Shown: positions 44,688 to 55,478 of the stretch, piece after piece | Layout of the letters: each line of letters opens with the position of its first letter | Position numbering within the stretch: position 1 is the stretch's first letter | Assembly (NCBI GenBank): GCA_905221605.1 | Contig: CAJNDS010002640.1 | Location: 108,654-170,653 of the forward strand | DNA length: 62,000 nt | Origin: Symbiodinium natans | Lineage: Eukaryota > Sar > Dinophyceae > Suessiales > Symbiodiniaceae | Direction of reading: 5' to 3' | Notes under the pieces: generated by a model | What the model was told of the DNA's origin: nothing | Database searches by the model: none | What the model saw: the letters and a program-made list of their open reading frames with translations, nothing else | Program-made: the position numbers and the translations under genes

Positions 44688-47600
44688 TGAATCCGTGGAC
44701 AGCCAAGGAGGCCCTCGGCCAGGTGGAGCGTGCCTTGGAGGTGTGCATGGAGTCTGAAATCTATGAAATCTGAACAGTTGAGAAGCTGAGGTTCGAGGCC
44801 CAAGGTCCAATGTTAAGGGTTTAGGCTGTTGTGATGCTTTGGGGTAAGGGTTTAGGAGGGCAGCTGGACCTGCCTGCTATTCATGGGGCTCCGTGTCTCT
44901 CTGTCTCTCTCTCTCTCTCTCGGTCTGGCCCTTGTGCCTTTCATCCGAAAGCTTCATCACGATTCAGACGATGGAAGTGAGTAACTCAGAAGATTGGGGG
45001 AAACTTCAGGACGAGGCAGCCATCGCGAGGGCTCAATTGGCCGCCAACATTCACGCGGACGGTTTTAAGCCGTGCAAGCTTGTTTCAAGGATTTTCACGC
45101 CATGTACCCACTCCAGGCGACCTATCGTGAGTCTTTTCCACGCCCGACGAGCGGCTCTCATGAAAATCCACGAGGAACACAAGATGTCCGAAAAGAATAG
45201 TACCTAGAAGGAAAGAGGCTTCACATTGTAGCCTCGAGGAAATTCAGGGTTTCCTAGGAGAAAAAAAGCAAGAGAAAAGGGAAACAACAAAACAACTTCC
45301 CCGTTTAGGGTCCTCAACTTGCACAGTTGTGGGGTTCGGATTGGTTGAGGGTTTATGGGTAAGTTTATGTTCCTCCAGTGTTGCATTTGCGCTGTTCTGG
45401 ATTTGGGTTTTGGGTTCAGATGGAGACAGTATGCGTTAAACATGACCGGCCATGGTGTGTGTGTGTGTGTGTGTGTGCGCAAGCAGAAAGAAGCGCTTTG
45501 ACAAGACATGCATGGCCCGCATTGGAAGAACCAGTCTCCTTGGAGCTGCCATCTCTGCACAACGCCCGGGATGGAGGAATGCCCGCAGAAATCAAAGGTC
45601 AATTCCAGACGAAGGTAGCAAAGTACAGTAACTAGTGATGAACTTTTGTGGGTTCGTGACACTTCATCCAGTGGGTCCAGGCTGCCATGTCCTGGGAGCT
45701 GCGGACCGCCCAGGTGAGATTTGTGTTTCGGTGCTTTTTGCAGGTTCGGGGACAGGTGCTGCCTTCCTGCTTGTGCGACTCGTCTTGAGCGTTGATCTGC
45801 CGCTTGCAGTTTTTCCCAAGTCTTTATTGCAAGTTTCGATTGGGAGGCGATGTTGCGAACCTTTCTGGACCAGGCAGGACATTCAGATGGGCACGAACCG
45901 GAGCACTGCTTCCTTTTCAGCATGACGCATGACAAGGTGGCCCACCGGTGCCAGGAGCTGGAGGCTAGGAATTACGCTTCGCAAGTTCTTTCGAGCGCAG
46001 ATTTTGGCGAATGCTAAGCCAGCATTGAAAGCAGAAATCTTGCGCTGCTGAGTAGCGGAGCCTTTCAGCTCAAGATGTGATGTGATGATGTGGCAAGGGC
46101 AGACGCGAAGAGATCCCCAGTGCCCCCTCGGAAGCTGATCGCAGCGCTTACTTGCTAATTTGTTTAGCGATAGGACCCGTGCCCACCCTGCGGCTCTGAG
46201 AATGGGCGTGGAAGATGCACTCACCGAGCCACCATGGTCACCAGAGAGTATCCCGGACGAGGGTGCTCCTTCGGATTCGGATCTCACTTTCCGCTGCCGC
46301 TGTTGTGTTGGGAGTGGCGGCTGGCCTGAATCTGCAAGATGCCGCCCCGAACTTGGCCCTGCTGCAGACTCTGGGTTCTGTATTTGCGCTTCTGGCCTTG
46401 CTGGCCACATTCCCCTTCTCTAGAAGCGGCATGGCTGCACTGAAGCAGTGTGGTTGAAGGTTTCTGCTTTGTCCGTAAGCAGATCAGGAGAGTTCAAGCG
46501 GTGCTGCGTGAGCGTTGGGATCCTCGCCAATGCCGGGGCCATCTTGTCTCTTCTCGACGGGCATGTGCCGGAGATGCAACATATTTGATAGTTTCGGGAG
46601 GGCTGGCGTGTGAGGGTTTGTCGCACTGGAGGTACTAACCGTAGTCGTAGTGCAGAAACAATTCTTTAATCATAGCCATGATACCGACAATGGCGCATGG
46701 TGTCGCATGGTGTTAGCATAAAGAGATGAATCGAATCGCCTCACAGCAAAAGAGCTTGTATCTGCTCATCCAGGCATCTCAGGAATAGGTCCCCCGCACG
46801 ACGAAGTGATAACAAGTAGTAGACGCGTGTGGCTTCAAGCGCGTGTGGCTTCAAGCGCGTGTGGCTTCAATCGCGTGGTGGTGGTGGTGGTGGTGGTGGT
46901 GGTGGTGGTGGTGGTGGTGGTGGTGGTTGTGGTGGTGGTGGTGGCTCATGGTGGTCGGGGCAGTCGTGGTAGTGGTTGTCGACATAGTAGCTGTGGTGGT
47001 GATGATGGTGGTCGTGGTGAAGTGAAGCAGCATTGGTTACACAGTGACAGAAGTTGTGGAAGTGGTACGGTAGGAGAAAGAAATAGCAAGGGAAGTTTTC
47101 AGCATCGTCGTGGTCGTCGCGTGCCCCATGCTCTGTCATAAGGGTTCTGTTGTTGGGAGACCTCCCCCAGCGTGACACAGAATTCCTCGTGTAAAGAGTT
47201 TGGACAGCAGTGCGTGTGGAGGTGTTGATCTCCTTGCTGTATTTCGTTGGCCTCAGCAATGGCATCGTTGCACTGGCCGTCGGCCTTCCCGTGTTCATTG
47301 CCTTGGTGGCAGTACTCATCGATGGCCTTGTACATCTTCCTGCCCACGCAGCCTGGCCTGGGTTTTGTAAACCTCCCGAAAGCTCAGTGGGAGTGGGGAG
47401 GAGTCATGTGTCATGTGTTTGCTTTGCTTTGAATGCCCAGAGCTGTGGATGGCTAGGTCTGTTCCTTCCGTTCTGGCTGGGAGGCTGGGCCGGATTGAAC
47501 TCTTAAATCTCCACCTGCGCCTTCAATAACCTTGCTTCTCTACAAGCACCCCATCGCCGGGCACCCTGTCGCACTGCTGGGTTGAGGTGCCAAGTCTAAG

Positions 47601-48593
47601 TACTCGTGCGAAATGCCAAGTCAGGCCAGCAAAGTGAAGATTGAATAGGGTCTTGAACGGATTCAACAGAGTGAGAGGTTGGAGCAGCTGCCTGGTTGGA
47701 CCTTGATGCGAAGTCTCCCGCACCAGCCTCGTACCCAGCACTGCCAGGGTGTTAAGATCGTGCGGGCTTCGGGACTCCTGAACGTTGGAACCTGTTCGAA
47801 CATGTTCCTTGGAACAACTTGTAACATGGTACTTGAAACTGTTAGAAAGCCTAGAGGTGGCGCAGGGGCAAGGAGGGAGCAACAGACAGGCCCAATCTTC
47901 CTGTCGACCTGAGTTCTTGCAGTCCTTCAGCCTTCATGAATTCCTTCAGCCACCATGTAAAATCAAAGTAAACTGCCAGCCTGCACGGTCGCAAAGGTTT
48001 GTTGCATCTCGCTGTCCATCCGCGCCTGCATCAAGGTAACGAGTTTGTCAAAACAAAAGGGCAGTAGCTTGGGCTTGGTCTTTTTCAGTTGAGTTGCCGG
48101 GTTTGTTTGAGGGTTGTCTTGATCCTGGCAACCTCAACGCAAAGCGGATCTTTGCTGCCCTGTCTTGTGATAGATTCCCATAACCCGTCAACGATGCTGA
48201 GCACACCTTCTTAACCTTCCAATGGTCCCAGGCGACGAAAAGCCGCAGTTCGCGTAAGCTGCGTGAACCTGAAGTGAGGTGACCTTGCTGGCAGCGCTTG
48301 GCGGCTCCCTCGTCGCTGGGCTGTATGCTGCGCTCCACCCGAAGCTGGCCAGAGCGCTTTCGCCTACGCTGGCCGGGGCCCTTTTGGGGTTTACTGTAGG
48401 GGTTAGGGTTTAGGGGTTAGGGTTTAGGGTTTAGGGTGCTCGAGTCATCTCGAGTCTTGGGTGCGGTCGGGGAAGCGTTGACGATGTGTCATGGGTTGTG
48501 AGTTGCTGACAGAACCTTGCAGGACTTTGGCAAAGATGCGGTGAGCAACCTTTACCAAACCCTTGTCCGAAGTCAAGCAGCAGCATAATCTAT
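44688..48593 (+). CDS. Probable multi-pass membrane protein, multi-exon, unknown family
   Basis: Soluble N-terminal segments: 44690-44769 (TAKEALGQVERALEVCMESE), 44971-45207 (MEVSNSEDWGKLQDEAAIAR, then LAANIHADGFKPC), 45673-45714 (WVQAAMSWELRTAQ, then a GTGAGA donor) and 45832-46014 (FDWEAMLRTFLDQAGHSDGH, then THDKVAHRCQELEARNYASQ). Hydrophobic segments follow: 46195-46440 (GVEDALTEPPWSPESIPDEG, then in another frame LLQTLGSVFALLALLATFPF), 46459-46588 (CVSVGILANAGAILSLLDGH), 47210-47345 (VLISLLYFVGLSNGIVALAV, then GLPVFIALVAVLIDGL), 48090-48171 (ELPGLFEGCLDPGNLNAKRI), 48271-48390 (VTLLAALGGSLVAGLYAALH, then TLAGALLGFTVG) and 48531-48593 (DFGKDAVSNLYQTLVRSQAA, stop). At least five likely membrane helices. 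I recognise no transporter or channel signature. Whether the N-terminal soluble exons belong to the same gene is not proven. Confidence 0.45.
45454..45477 (+). repeat. GT dinucleotide repeat
   Basis: About 11 GT units. Confidence 0.9.
46825..46872 (+). repeat. 16-bp tandem repeat, three copies
   Basis: Units of GCGTGTGGCTTCAAGC: two perfect, the third with one change, immediately before the GGT tract. Confidence 0.9.
46875..46945 (+). repeat. GGT trinucleotide repeat
   Basis: About 23 GGT units with one GTT interruption. Degenerate GTGGTC/GTAGTG sequence continues to about 47020. It is intronic if the membrane-protein model is right. Confidence 0.95.
48394..48440 (+). repeat. Telomere-like G-rich array
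   Basis: GGGGTTAGGGTTTAGGGGTTAGGGTTTAGGG-type units (mixed 6-, 7- and 8-mers), directly after the membrane-protein exon ending near 48390. Confidence 0.9.
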
Positions 48594-48715
48594 AGGTACA
48601 GGGCTGGGCTCCCTCTCCAAACATTGTAGGGACGAGCACCAAAACGCAGAGGTCACTCTCATTTCTGTCGAAAATGGGGGGCGTTTGTTGTCCCCTACCC
48701 CATGCCGTAAAAGGG

Positions 48716-48782
48716 AGCTGGCGACTGCCAAGTTTGTTTTTCCGTTCCTTACACCGAAAGTGCTCGGTAAGGCTGCACTCAT
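48716..48782 (+). CDS. Small exon candidate
   Basis: ELATAKFVFPFLTPKVLGKA reads well and ends at a stop at 48782, but it follows the stop at 48593. It could be an alternative last exon of the membrane protein or part of the next gene. Confidence 0.25.
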
Positions 48783-48835
48783 GTGACGGCTGGCTCCTTG
48801 TAAATTGGAGGCCTACATGCCAAGAAGATGCCCTA

Positions 48836-48905
48836 GTAAACCCTAAGCCCGGCCCTAGACTCTAAACTCTCTAAACTCTCTAGGCTCTCTAGGCTCTAAG
48901 ACACA
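48836..48905 (-). repeat. Degenerate CCCTAAG and CTCTAAA/CTCTAGG repeats
   Basis: Begins CCCTAAGCCCGGCCCTAGAC and passes into 11-bp CTCTCTAAACT/CTCTAGG units. Opposite in orientation to the array at 48394-48440. Confidence 0.8.
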
Positions 48906-48909
48906 GCAT

Positions 48910-50225
48910 TCTAAACTCCCAAACATCCCTATGTCCAAAGCCCCAAGTGCAAGCCAGGGACCCTTCCTGGCCTTCGCTCCGAGTCCGCCTCTGGCACTTT
49001 GCACGCTCCTGGCCTGGCCGCGCGGTCCCGCAGAGCCGCCCGAGAGATATGGAAACAGATATGGAAAGAGGTGTTTCATGAGGTGTTTCTGGGATTTTTC
49101 TGGATGTTTGAGCGTTTTTGTGTTTTGGGCTTCCAGGGTTTTGGGAGTGGCGTTCAGGGTTACGTGCTTGAAGGCTTCTGTCTCAAGATTCTGACCATGC
49201 AGGCTATCCCTTGAACTCTGATGAGGGTACACACAATCTGTGAAACCAGAGAGGTAGTGGCAAGGAAAATTGCACCCAAATTACAACAGGTTGTATGTTG
49301 AAAGAACGCAGAGTTACGACTGCAAGAGCAAGGGAAGGAAAGTGGTACCAAGATGGTTTCACACGAACACTGCTTCTGCCTCCGTCGCCCAGTGCAGCCC
49401 TACACAAGAAAGACCACACAATACAAAAACACAATACTTTGCTTGCTGGATGTTCGACCCTCGAACCGGTGGTGGAACTGGTGGTTGAACTGGTTTTGGG
49501 TCGTGGAGCTGGGGTTGAACTTTCGAGTGGTAAAAAAGAGGCATTCGAAAAGTCGCAAGTTCGACCACCGTTCGACCACCCACTCGACCACTCGTCCGAC
49601 CATCCAGTTGGCTGCACTATCTCACATTTCAGTGTTCAGCCGCCCGCAACCAGTTCGCAAGTTCCACCACGCCGGTCTTTGCAAGTTCCTGGAGGCAAAG
49701 CAAGTTGCCGTACATCTATCTGATCAATAAGATCGACCTGAAATTCAGCGCTCGTTTCTGACATGCATTGCACTTTGTTGGCTGCAATAAGCGAAATTGT
49801 GGATCGCAATGACTATGGACAGGCTGAGTCATGAGTATTCCTTCCCGGATTCAAACAGAAAGATCTTGAACACGCTTGCTCGCACACAACTGACAGAAGA
49901 AGTGGCATGGACCATGCCTGGAATGGCCTTGTAGACGTGTCGGTGGGCAGGATCAGATTAAGCTAGTCTTTCATAGTGACTCGAGTTTATGGAGGGCTGT
50001 TCGTCCGCGGGTGGTTCTGTGATGTGCTCCTTTTGCATTTCCTGGAACGTAGCACTAATACTGTCTGCCCCGAATTGCTTTTCACATGCCTCGGTCGGTT
50101 TGAATGAGGGACACATGGATCGTTTTCATGCTGAGCCCGAGGTACCATCTTCGGGCTGTATGGTGCCATTAGGAATCGGTCGTTTTCAAGCTTGAAACGA
50201 GTCTTCCACTTAGAACACTTCAGCA
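48910..50225 (+). other. Long stretch with no confident exon
   Basis: Low-complexity TGTTT/GGGTTTT sequence occurs at 49080-49160. A degenerate TTCGACCAC/GTTGAACTGG tandem pattern runs at 49450-49610. A frame ending LCKFLEAKQVAVHLSDQ at 49730 and one at 49989-50195 (Cys/Ser-rich) are open but weak. Confidence 0.4.
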
Positions 50226-50440
50226 GTATGGATGCACCCATCTACGGGGAGAGGTCCTGCTGAGAGCATGTATGCCCCTGTATGTCCCAACACGAGCTGA
50301 CCTTGGACATCCTTGGACCGATGAGACGACCAGGCTGATGAACCTGTCCGCCCGCGCCCGCCTGGCCCGGTGGAACCTTGCAGTGGCCGCGTGTGGATCC
50401 CTCTTCATCTTTGCTGCCCAGGGCTCAGAGTGGGAGTGAA
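50226..50440 (+). CDS. C-terminal exon with one membrane helix
   Basis: After an AG acceptor the frame runs through RACMPLYVPTRADLGHPWTD, ETTRLMNLSARARLARWN and the hydrophobic LAVAACGSLFIFAAQG to a stop. Codon use is good. It is either the last exon of the multi-pass protein upstream or a small separate gene. Confidence 0.5.
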
Positions 50441-50901
50441 TAGCTGATCGCAGTTTCGATCAATCTCATTTAACGCATCAGATGCGTGGAAACGCGGGCT
50501 GCGTGGCACCTTGAATCCCTAGTCAAAAACATACCCCACCCCTGCATCGATGCTCAAGAAAGCTAACTTGAATCAGGCTGCACAAATTTTGGGAAAACCT
50601 CGGGGGTGCTTAACAATGACACCAGGGGTATGCTGGAGTCGGGGGGTTGATGAGATCCGGAGACTTCTGTGGTTGGGACCAAAGATCCACCAGCGTGGCC
50701 GAGCACGGGCAGATGAGGCCCAACAGGGTCATTCAGACATTGACACAGCTTTTGGGTCAAAACCGCAAGGGCCCTTCTACGGGGGCTTCTCATCCGCTCT
50801 CCTCTGATAGAGTACGACGCCCTGACGTGTGTTGAATCTCGAGTTCGTCCAAGGCTTGGTCCGGCAGACTGTTGGAGGCGCTGGAAAATTGCTGATGTGC
50901 G

Positions 50902-52189
50902 GTGTGGAGGGCTTGTGATACCATCCACAAATGCGACTTTAGGGTGTCCGGTTTGCTGAAGGTGCATGGGACCTGGACAAGCTGCAAGAATACGGTTGAT
51001 GAGTGCGCCGCCCTGGCTGCGCGGGGCGACTGCCAGACCGAGAGCAAGCAGCTTGCCTCAGCACTGTTTGCAGCATCTGACACATGAGTGCGTGAGCCAC
51101 CTCTCTTCACACTTCTGGGCTCATGCTCAGCTTGAGGTACTTCGACTACATGCTGCAAGACTTGCAAGCAGTCTCATCTTGCCAGAGTGGTTTGCCTCTC
51201 CGTAAAAGGCCATGCAAGTTTGCCTCGAAGTTCTCTCAGGATGGCCAAGTGCCGCAAGGCCTGCCGAGCCTGCACCGATGTGAACTGGGGCCTGGCGGGT
51301 GATCTCTCCATGGCACTGCTCACGGTGCTGGTGCTGCAGACCCTGCGCTTCGCCCGGGCCCTCAGATGGCCCCCCAGATGTGGCCTCAGATGTGTTGAGG
51401 GCGGCGTGCTTGTGCCCAGGCCTACTGCTTCTACGAGTCGACGCGGCAGCTGCTCCTGGCAGACAGCGGGTTGAGCTTTGGATTTTCAGAGCTGCTGGAA
51501 GTTCCCTCCGCTCAAGTTTCCCTGTGCCTTCCTCCCCGGCTCCTCAGCCCATCCCATCCCTGCACATCCTGAACATGTAGAGCCGCATGGAGCTACCCCC
51601 CCGAAGTTGTTGGCTTTGGCGAATTTTTTGGGTGGTGCCGGGGGCGGGTAGGGCATGTCATTGGATGTCTTGGGGCTCGCAATGGCTCGCGACTCCTCGA
51701 GGACCTCAGATCCGCCTGAGTCACCCTTCCACGAGCTCGCTGAAGGACCAGGGCAGCGCTCGGTGTCCAAGCTGCAGAAGCCGTGCAGAGATCCAGAACA
51801 TGACATGTGGGCATCATGGGGCATCCCAAGCTACATGTGCAAGCCTGCACATGTATCGTCGGGATGCCCTGACAGCAGCACATACCAGAATCAGCCCTGA
51901 AGTTCATGCCAGTTGGAGTATGTTGGAGTGAAAGACTTGGTTTTGGGTTCTTGCCTTCGGAGCCGAGGTGCAGTATGCAATCGACAGTCAGCTTGAGCTT
52001 GCAGAGCCCTTATCTGGAGCGAGCCACACAAGATCTGACCTCAACCAGGCCCGACAGAACCTTGATTTTGCCACGGTGCACGGCACGAAGCAGAGCTTGC
52101 GCCAGCAGGCAGATGCCATGCCCGTGCGCGACACTGCGGAGCCGAGCGGCAAAAGCAAAAGCCTGGGTGGGCTATTTGTGGGCTGCTGA
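50902..52189 (+). CDS. Protein with ShKT-like cysteine module and polar C-terminus
   Basis: Segments: 50902-51060 (WRACDTIHKCDFRVSGL, then SCKNTVDECAALAARGDCQT), 51241-51330 (MAKCRKACRACTDVNWGLAG, then a hydrophobic ALLTVLVLQTL), 51420-51490 (AYCFYESTRQLLLADSGLSF), 51685-51900 (SSRTSDPPESPFHELAEGPG; weaker link) and 51952-52189 (VQYAIDSQLELAEPLSGASH, then QARQNLDFATVHGTKQSLRQ, ending LGGLFVGC and a stop). Joining the first two gives Cys-x8-Cys and a closing Cys-x3-Cys-x2-Cys, the arrangement of ShKT modules, which in plants, algae and worms accompany secreted enzymes such as prolyl hydroxylases (family knowledge). No catalytic domain is visible here. The start is not identified. Confidence 0.45.
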
Positions 52190-52407
52190 GTTTCGGTGTT
52201 TTTCGTCTTGCTGAGTTTTGTGCCTCCTGGTTTGCCGGGAATCAGCAAGCAGCACGTTGCCAATTGGCAAAAGCTTACTCCCCCACCTTGACCTACTTGC
52301 CAGTCTGCTCTTACCTAGGCAGCCCCCGTGGCTGCTAAGGCACCCATCGAGGATCGCACTGTCTGTACTGTGAGCTCCTTCTGTTGCTGATTGAGTACTT
52401 TGATGTG

Positions 52408-53669
52408 CAGGAGGAAAGTGAACGAGAGCCACTACAAGCTGTGAATGGACATGGCTCTCACAACACCTCGTCGCCGCAGCCCTCGTCAGGGCCACTGCCG
52501 ACACTGTCGGCCGTTCGCCTGTTGGAGATTCCGGTGGAGTCGTCTTCTGTCAGGGAAGATGATGGAGAGGCGAGCTTTTACGACTGCGAGTCTGTTGCTG
52601 GAGAGGACTGATTTGCGCCGCGGCTCCTTGCAGCCTTGCAAACCCTCGCCTCTGAGCCCGTCGCGACATGGCAGCGAAGATACCGCAGCTGCCAGCAGTC
52701 TTCGGCCGTCTTCATGAATCTGGCGAAGTGCTCACCAGAGCAAGTGCACGGAGCAACGACTGTGCGGGCTGCATGGACAGGGCAGCTGGCTCAGCAAGCA
52801 GCTGATGGCGATGGGAGTACATAGCGACATCGCTCAGGGAAGGAACGCACTTCCCACGACCAGATGCTGCGTCAATGGCAGCAACCTCCTTCAAATTGAA
52901 TGGGGGCGGAAGCGAGGCAACCACATGTCTGAGGAGAAATGTTGTGCAGAAATGCCCAAAGCGATTTCCTGCAGCATGGCCAGCCTGTAGCTTGTCGGTT
53001 CATGTGCAGAGAGGCGACCGAGGGAGGGCCGACGGAGCCCATGCCCGTGGCCCAAGACCCCAAGACAGTTGTGCAAAGTGGTTTCGGGAATGTTTTCGGG
53101 CCCTGATGGGGATGCTGGCGGCCTTTATGAGGAGGTCGGTGTTTCTGTCCACTTTAGAATGACATGCTGCCCGAGGTCTGGCCAAGATGCCCGGGGCCCA
53201 GTGAATCCAGGATGCGCAGTGCGGAGCGCGTTTGGGACATCCACTCGCATCACGTCTCGCATCTCGAGATAGTCTTTAGGACCCCTAGCCAAGACCAGGT
53301 GAGGTAACTCGTGCCAGTCGCGTGAAGAAAGCAGAGCCCTAACACCTAAGTATCCCTAAATCCTAAGCCCCAGAATCCTAAACCTCCAGATCCAGGCGCT
53401 GGATGACTGGTACAGCGATCCTTGGGCCTCCCCAGGCCCCAGAAGCATGTGAAGCCGTCTCTGTCGGGGTGTGGGGTTAACGGAGTGTACAGGGTTTAGG
53501 GGGATTGTAGGTTAAACGATGCGGCCTTGTCCCAGACCATCCAACTCTCCTGAGCAGACCGCGAGGAAGCAGCAGAAGAAGAGCCAGCAGAAGATGAACA
53601 AGAGGAATTACTCAGACGAATACACAATAATACACATCAAACAGGCAACAAGAATAGTATAGAATAGTG
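52408..53669 (+). CDS. Multi-exon acidic unknown protein
   Basis: Segments: 52411-52611 (EESEREPLQAVNGHGSHNTS, then RLLEIPVESSSVREDDGEAS), 52631-52822 (LASEPVATWQRRYRSCQQSS), 53069-53155 (VVSGMFSGPDGDAGGLYEEV), 53164-53298 (SESRMRSAERVWDIHSHHVS, then HLEIVFRTPSQDQ; GTGAGG donor at 53299), 53395-53451 (ALDDWYSDPWASPGPRSM) and 53549-53660 (DREEAAEEEPAEDEQEELLR). The last could form a short acidic coil. No domain is recognised. The intron after 53298 contains facing telomere-like tracts. Confidence 0.5.
53338..53392 (-). repeat. Degenerate CCCTAAA-like tract
   Basis: CCTAACACCTAAGTATCCCTAAATCCTAAGCCC and similar, inside an intron of the acidic unknown protein. A G-rich counterpart (GGGTTTAGGGGGATTG) lies at 53470-53515. 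Confidence 0.65.
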
Positions 53670-53819
53670 ACAGCGCGTCCTGACCGCAGGTGTGGCCAGA
53701 AAGGGCTCCTCCGGCTCGCGCCTGGGAGACAGGCGCCTCTGAGCTGAGTTGGGGCCTCCGCAGTTCCACAAGATGGGACATAGCCTTGCCATGCCTTGCC
53801 TCAGCCTTCAACCCGACTG

Positions 53820-55204
53820 CGTGGCCAGGCGTGTGCCGAGGAAGACTTCGGCAGGTTCGCGCGGTGCAGAGGCGCAGTTGAGGGGGGAAAAAAGCTGCAG
53901 CATGCTGCAGCATGCTGCAGCTCTCGCACGTCTGCGAACCTGAACCATCAAGGGTTTGGTTGGCGGCCGAGCAGGATCTCGCAAGTTCCCCATCAGTATT
54001 GACAAGGTGCAGACTTTCTGCTTGGAGCAGCTGGATGATGCGCCCACCGAGGTGGGGTGCATTGAGAGGGAAAGGGTTGACTGGCCACTGCAAGAAGATG
54101 CCCTTTGTTTTTTGTGCGTCGGTCATTTGTCAATGTCGGGAAGGAACAGCCCAGGCCCACCAATAAAAGCTACCCACTCAGGTGGCCGACGCCGCCCCAT
54201 TGGAGGCCAGAGCCGCGCAGCGCAGTTTGCCCCCAACCCCCCACGAAAGTTCATTCGTCTTATTGGCATTCCTGGGCCAGCGCCCCAACATGGGCTTCCC
54301 CATCTCCTTGTGCCTGCACCCGTCGACTTGATGGTGGAGTGAAGCTGAAATAGGCTGAATAGTCTCAGTGGAAGGATGTGTCGGATCCCTGCGATGGCCG
54401 ACCCAGTGAGCCTCAGTGGCAGTACGGAAGGCAGGGCAGCCTTGAATGCAGTGTTTAACAGCACCACGCATCTCAGCAGGGTCGGGCTGTCGTACCTTGT
54501 CCAAGCCCGTCTCGATATTTCGGACCTTAAAACGTCTCCGCTGCGGAGGTGTGTAGCGCTGAAGCTTGTCGCGCACAGCCCGCATGGGAACAGTGTTCCT
54601 CCGGCATGGTTGGTCTGTGGTTCGTCTCCCAAGCTCGCATATTTCCCCAAGTCTTGCAGTCGAATGATGCCCTGAGCTAGGCGTTTGAGCAACTCCTTCC
54701 TGTGCTACTAACTGTCTTCCAAGTCAGTGATGACGAAAGGCCGACATCTTGCGAGACACGATGTCTGTATCTTCTGCGCATAAATGCAGCTATCGTGTGT
54801 GTGTGGCCTGAAGGAAGAGCTCCTTTCTTGCCAGACGGAGGCAAGGAAGTACGTGGTGGATCGGCTCTGAGATCAGGCTTTAGATTCGATGCTTGCGGCG
54901 CTTTCGCTCCATTTGGCTGTGAGGTCTCAGGTCCTCCGATGCACAGCTGACAAACCACGTGGCTCGGCAGAGTTTGGAGAGTTTGAGGGTTAGAGAACAG
55001 ATTTCGTGCGTTGAAGACTCAACACATACTGTCAGGTTCCGAGGAGCTGGATCCGCTGGCAAGATAGATTGCTTCACTGCTGTGAGCAAAAAGACAAAGT
55101 CAGAGAGCATGGGCATGCAGGGACTTTCTGGGACAGAACATGAGTCACGCGAAGTCGTCGTGTCACTCAGAATCAATCAGAAGATGTCAGAGGAGCTTGG
55201 CTGA
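53820..55204 (+). CDS. Multi-exon unknown protein
   Basis: Segments: 53822-53895 (QACAEEDFGRFARCRGAVEG), 53960-54342 (SIDKVQTFCLEQLDDAPTEV, then GCIERERVDWPLQEDALCFL, then a Pro/Arg-rich part), 54394-54675 (MADPVSLSGSTEGRAALNAV, then SRVGLSYLVQARLDISDLKT), 54722-54950 (SDDERPTSCETRCLYLLRIN) and 54968-55204 (SLESLRVREQISCVEDSTHT, then GKIDCFTAVSKKTKSESMGM, ending QKMSEELG and a stop). In 54100-54700 the - strand is open in two frames as well, so strand choice there rests on neighbours. No domain is recognised. Confidence 0.45.
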
Positions 55205-55424
55205 GTAGGGAGCCACATAGTATCGTCAAAGGCGTAGCTTCTCCGAAAGTGTCTCGCTTCCGGGCCTTGAAGGCACAATTTTGTATGGAGAGCTGGGCAT
55301 ATGGGAGGGTTCGGGGGGGCTGAGCTGGCCGCGCAGCGCTTTACAGGCGTAGCAGCGTCGGGGCCTCAGTGGATCCCGAGAGTTTGCGGATTCCTTGGTC
55401 CTAGGCCTCCGAAGGACCGCCCCA

Positions 55425-55453
55425 AGCTTCCCAAGCTTCCCAAGCTTCCCAAA
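55425..55453 (+). repeat. 10-bp tandem repeat (CCCAAGCTTC)
   Basis: Three copies of CCCAAGCTTC just before the next gene's ATG. Confidence 0.9.
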
Positions 55454-55478
55454 AAACCCTGAACACAAAGGAGCCGGC

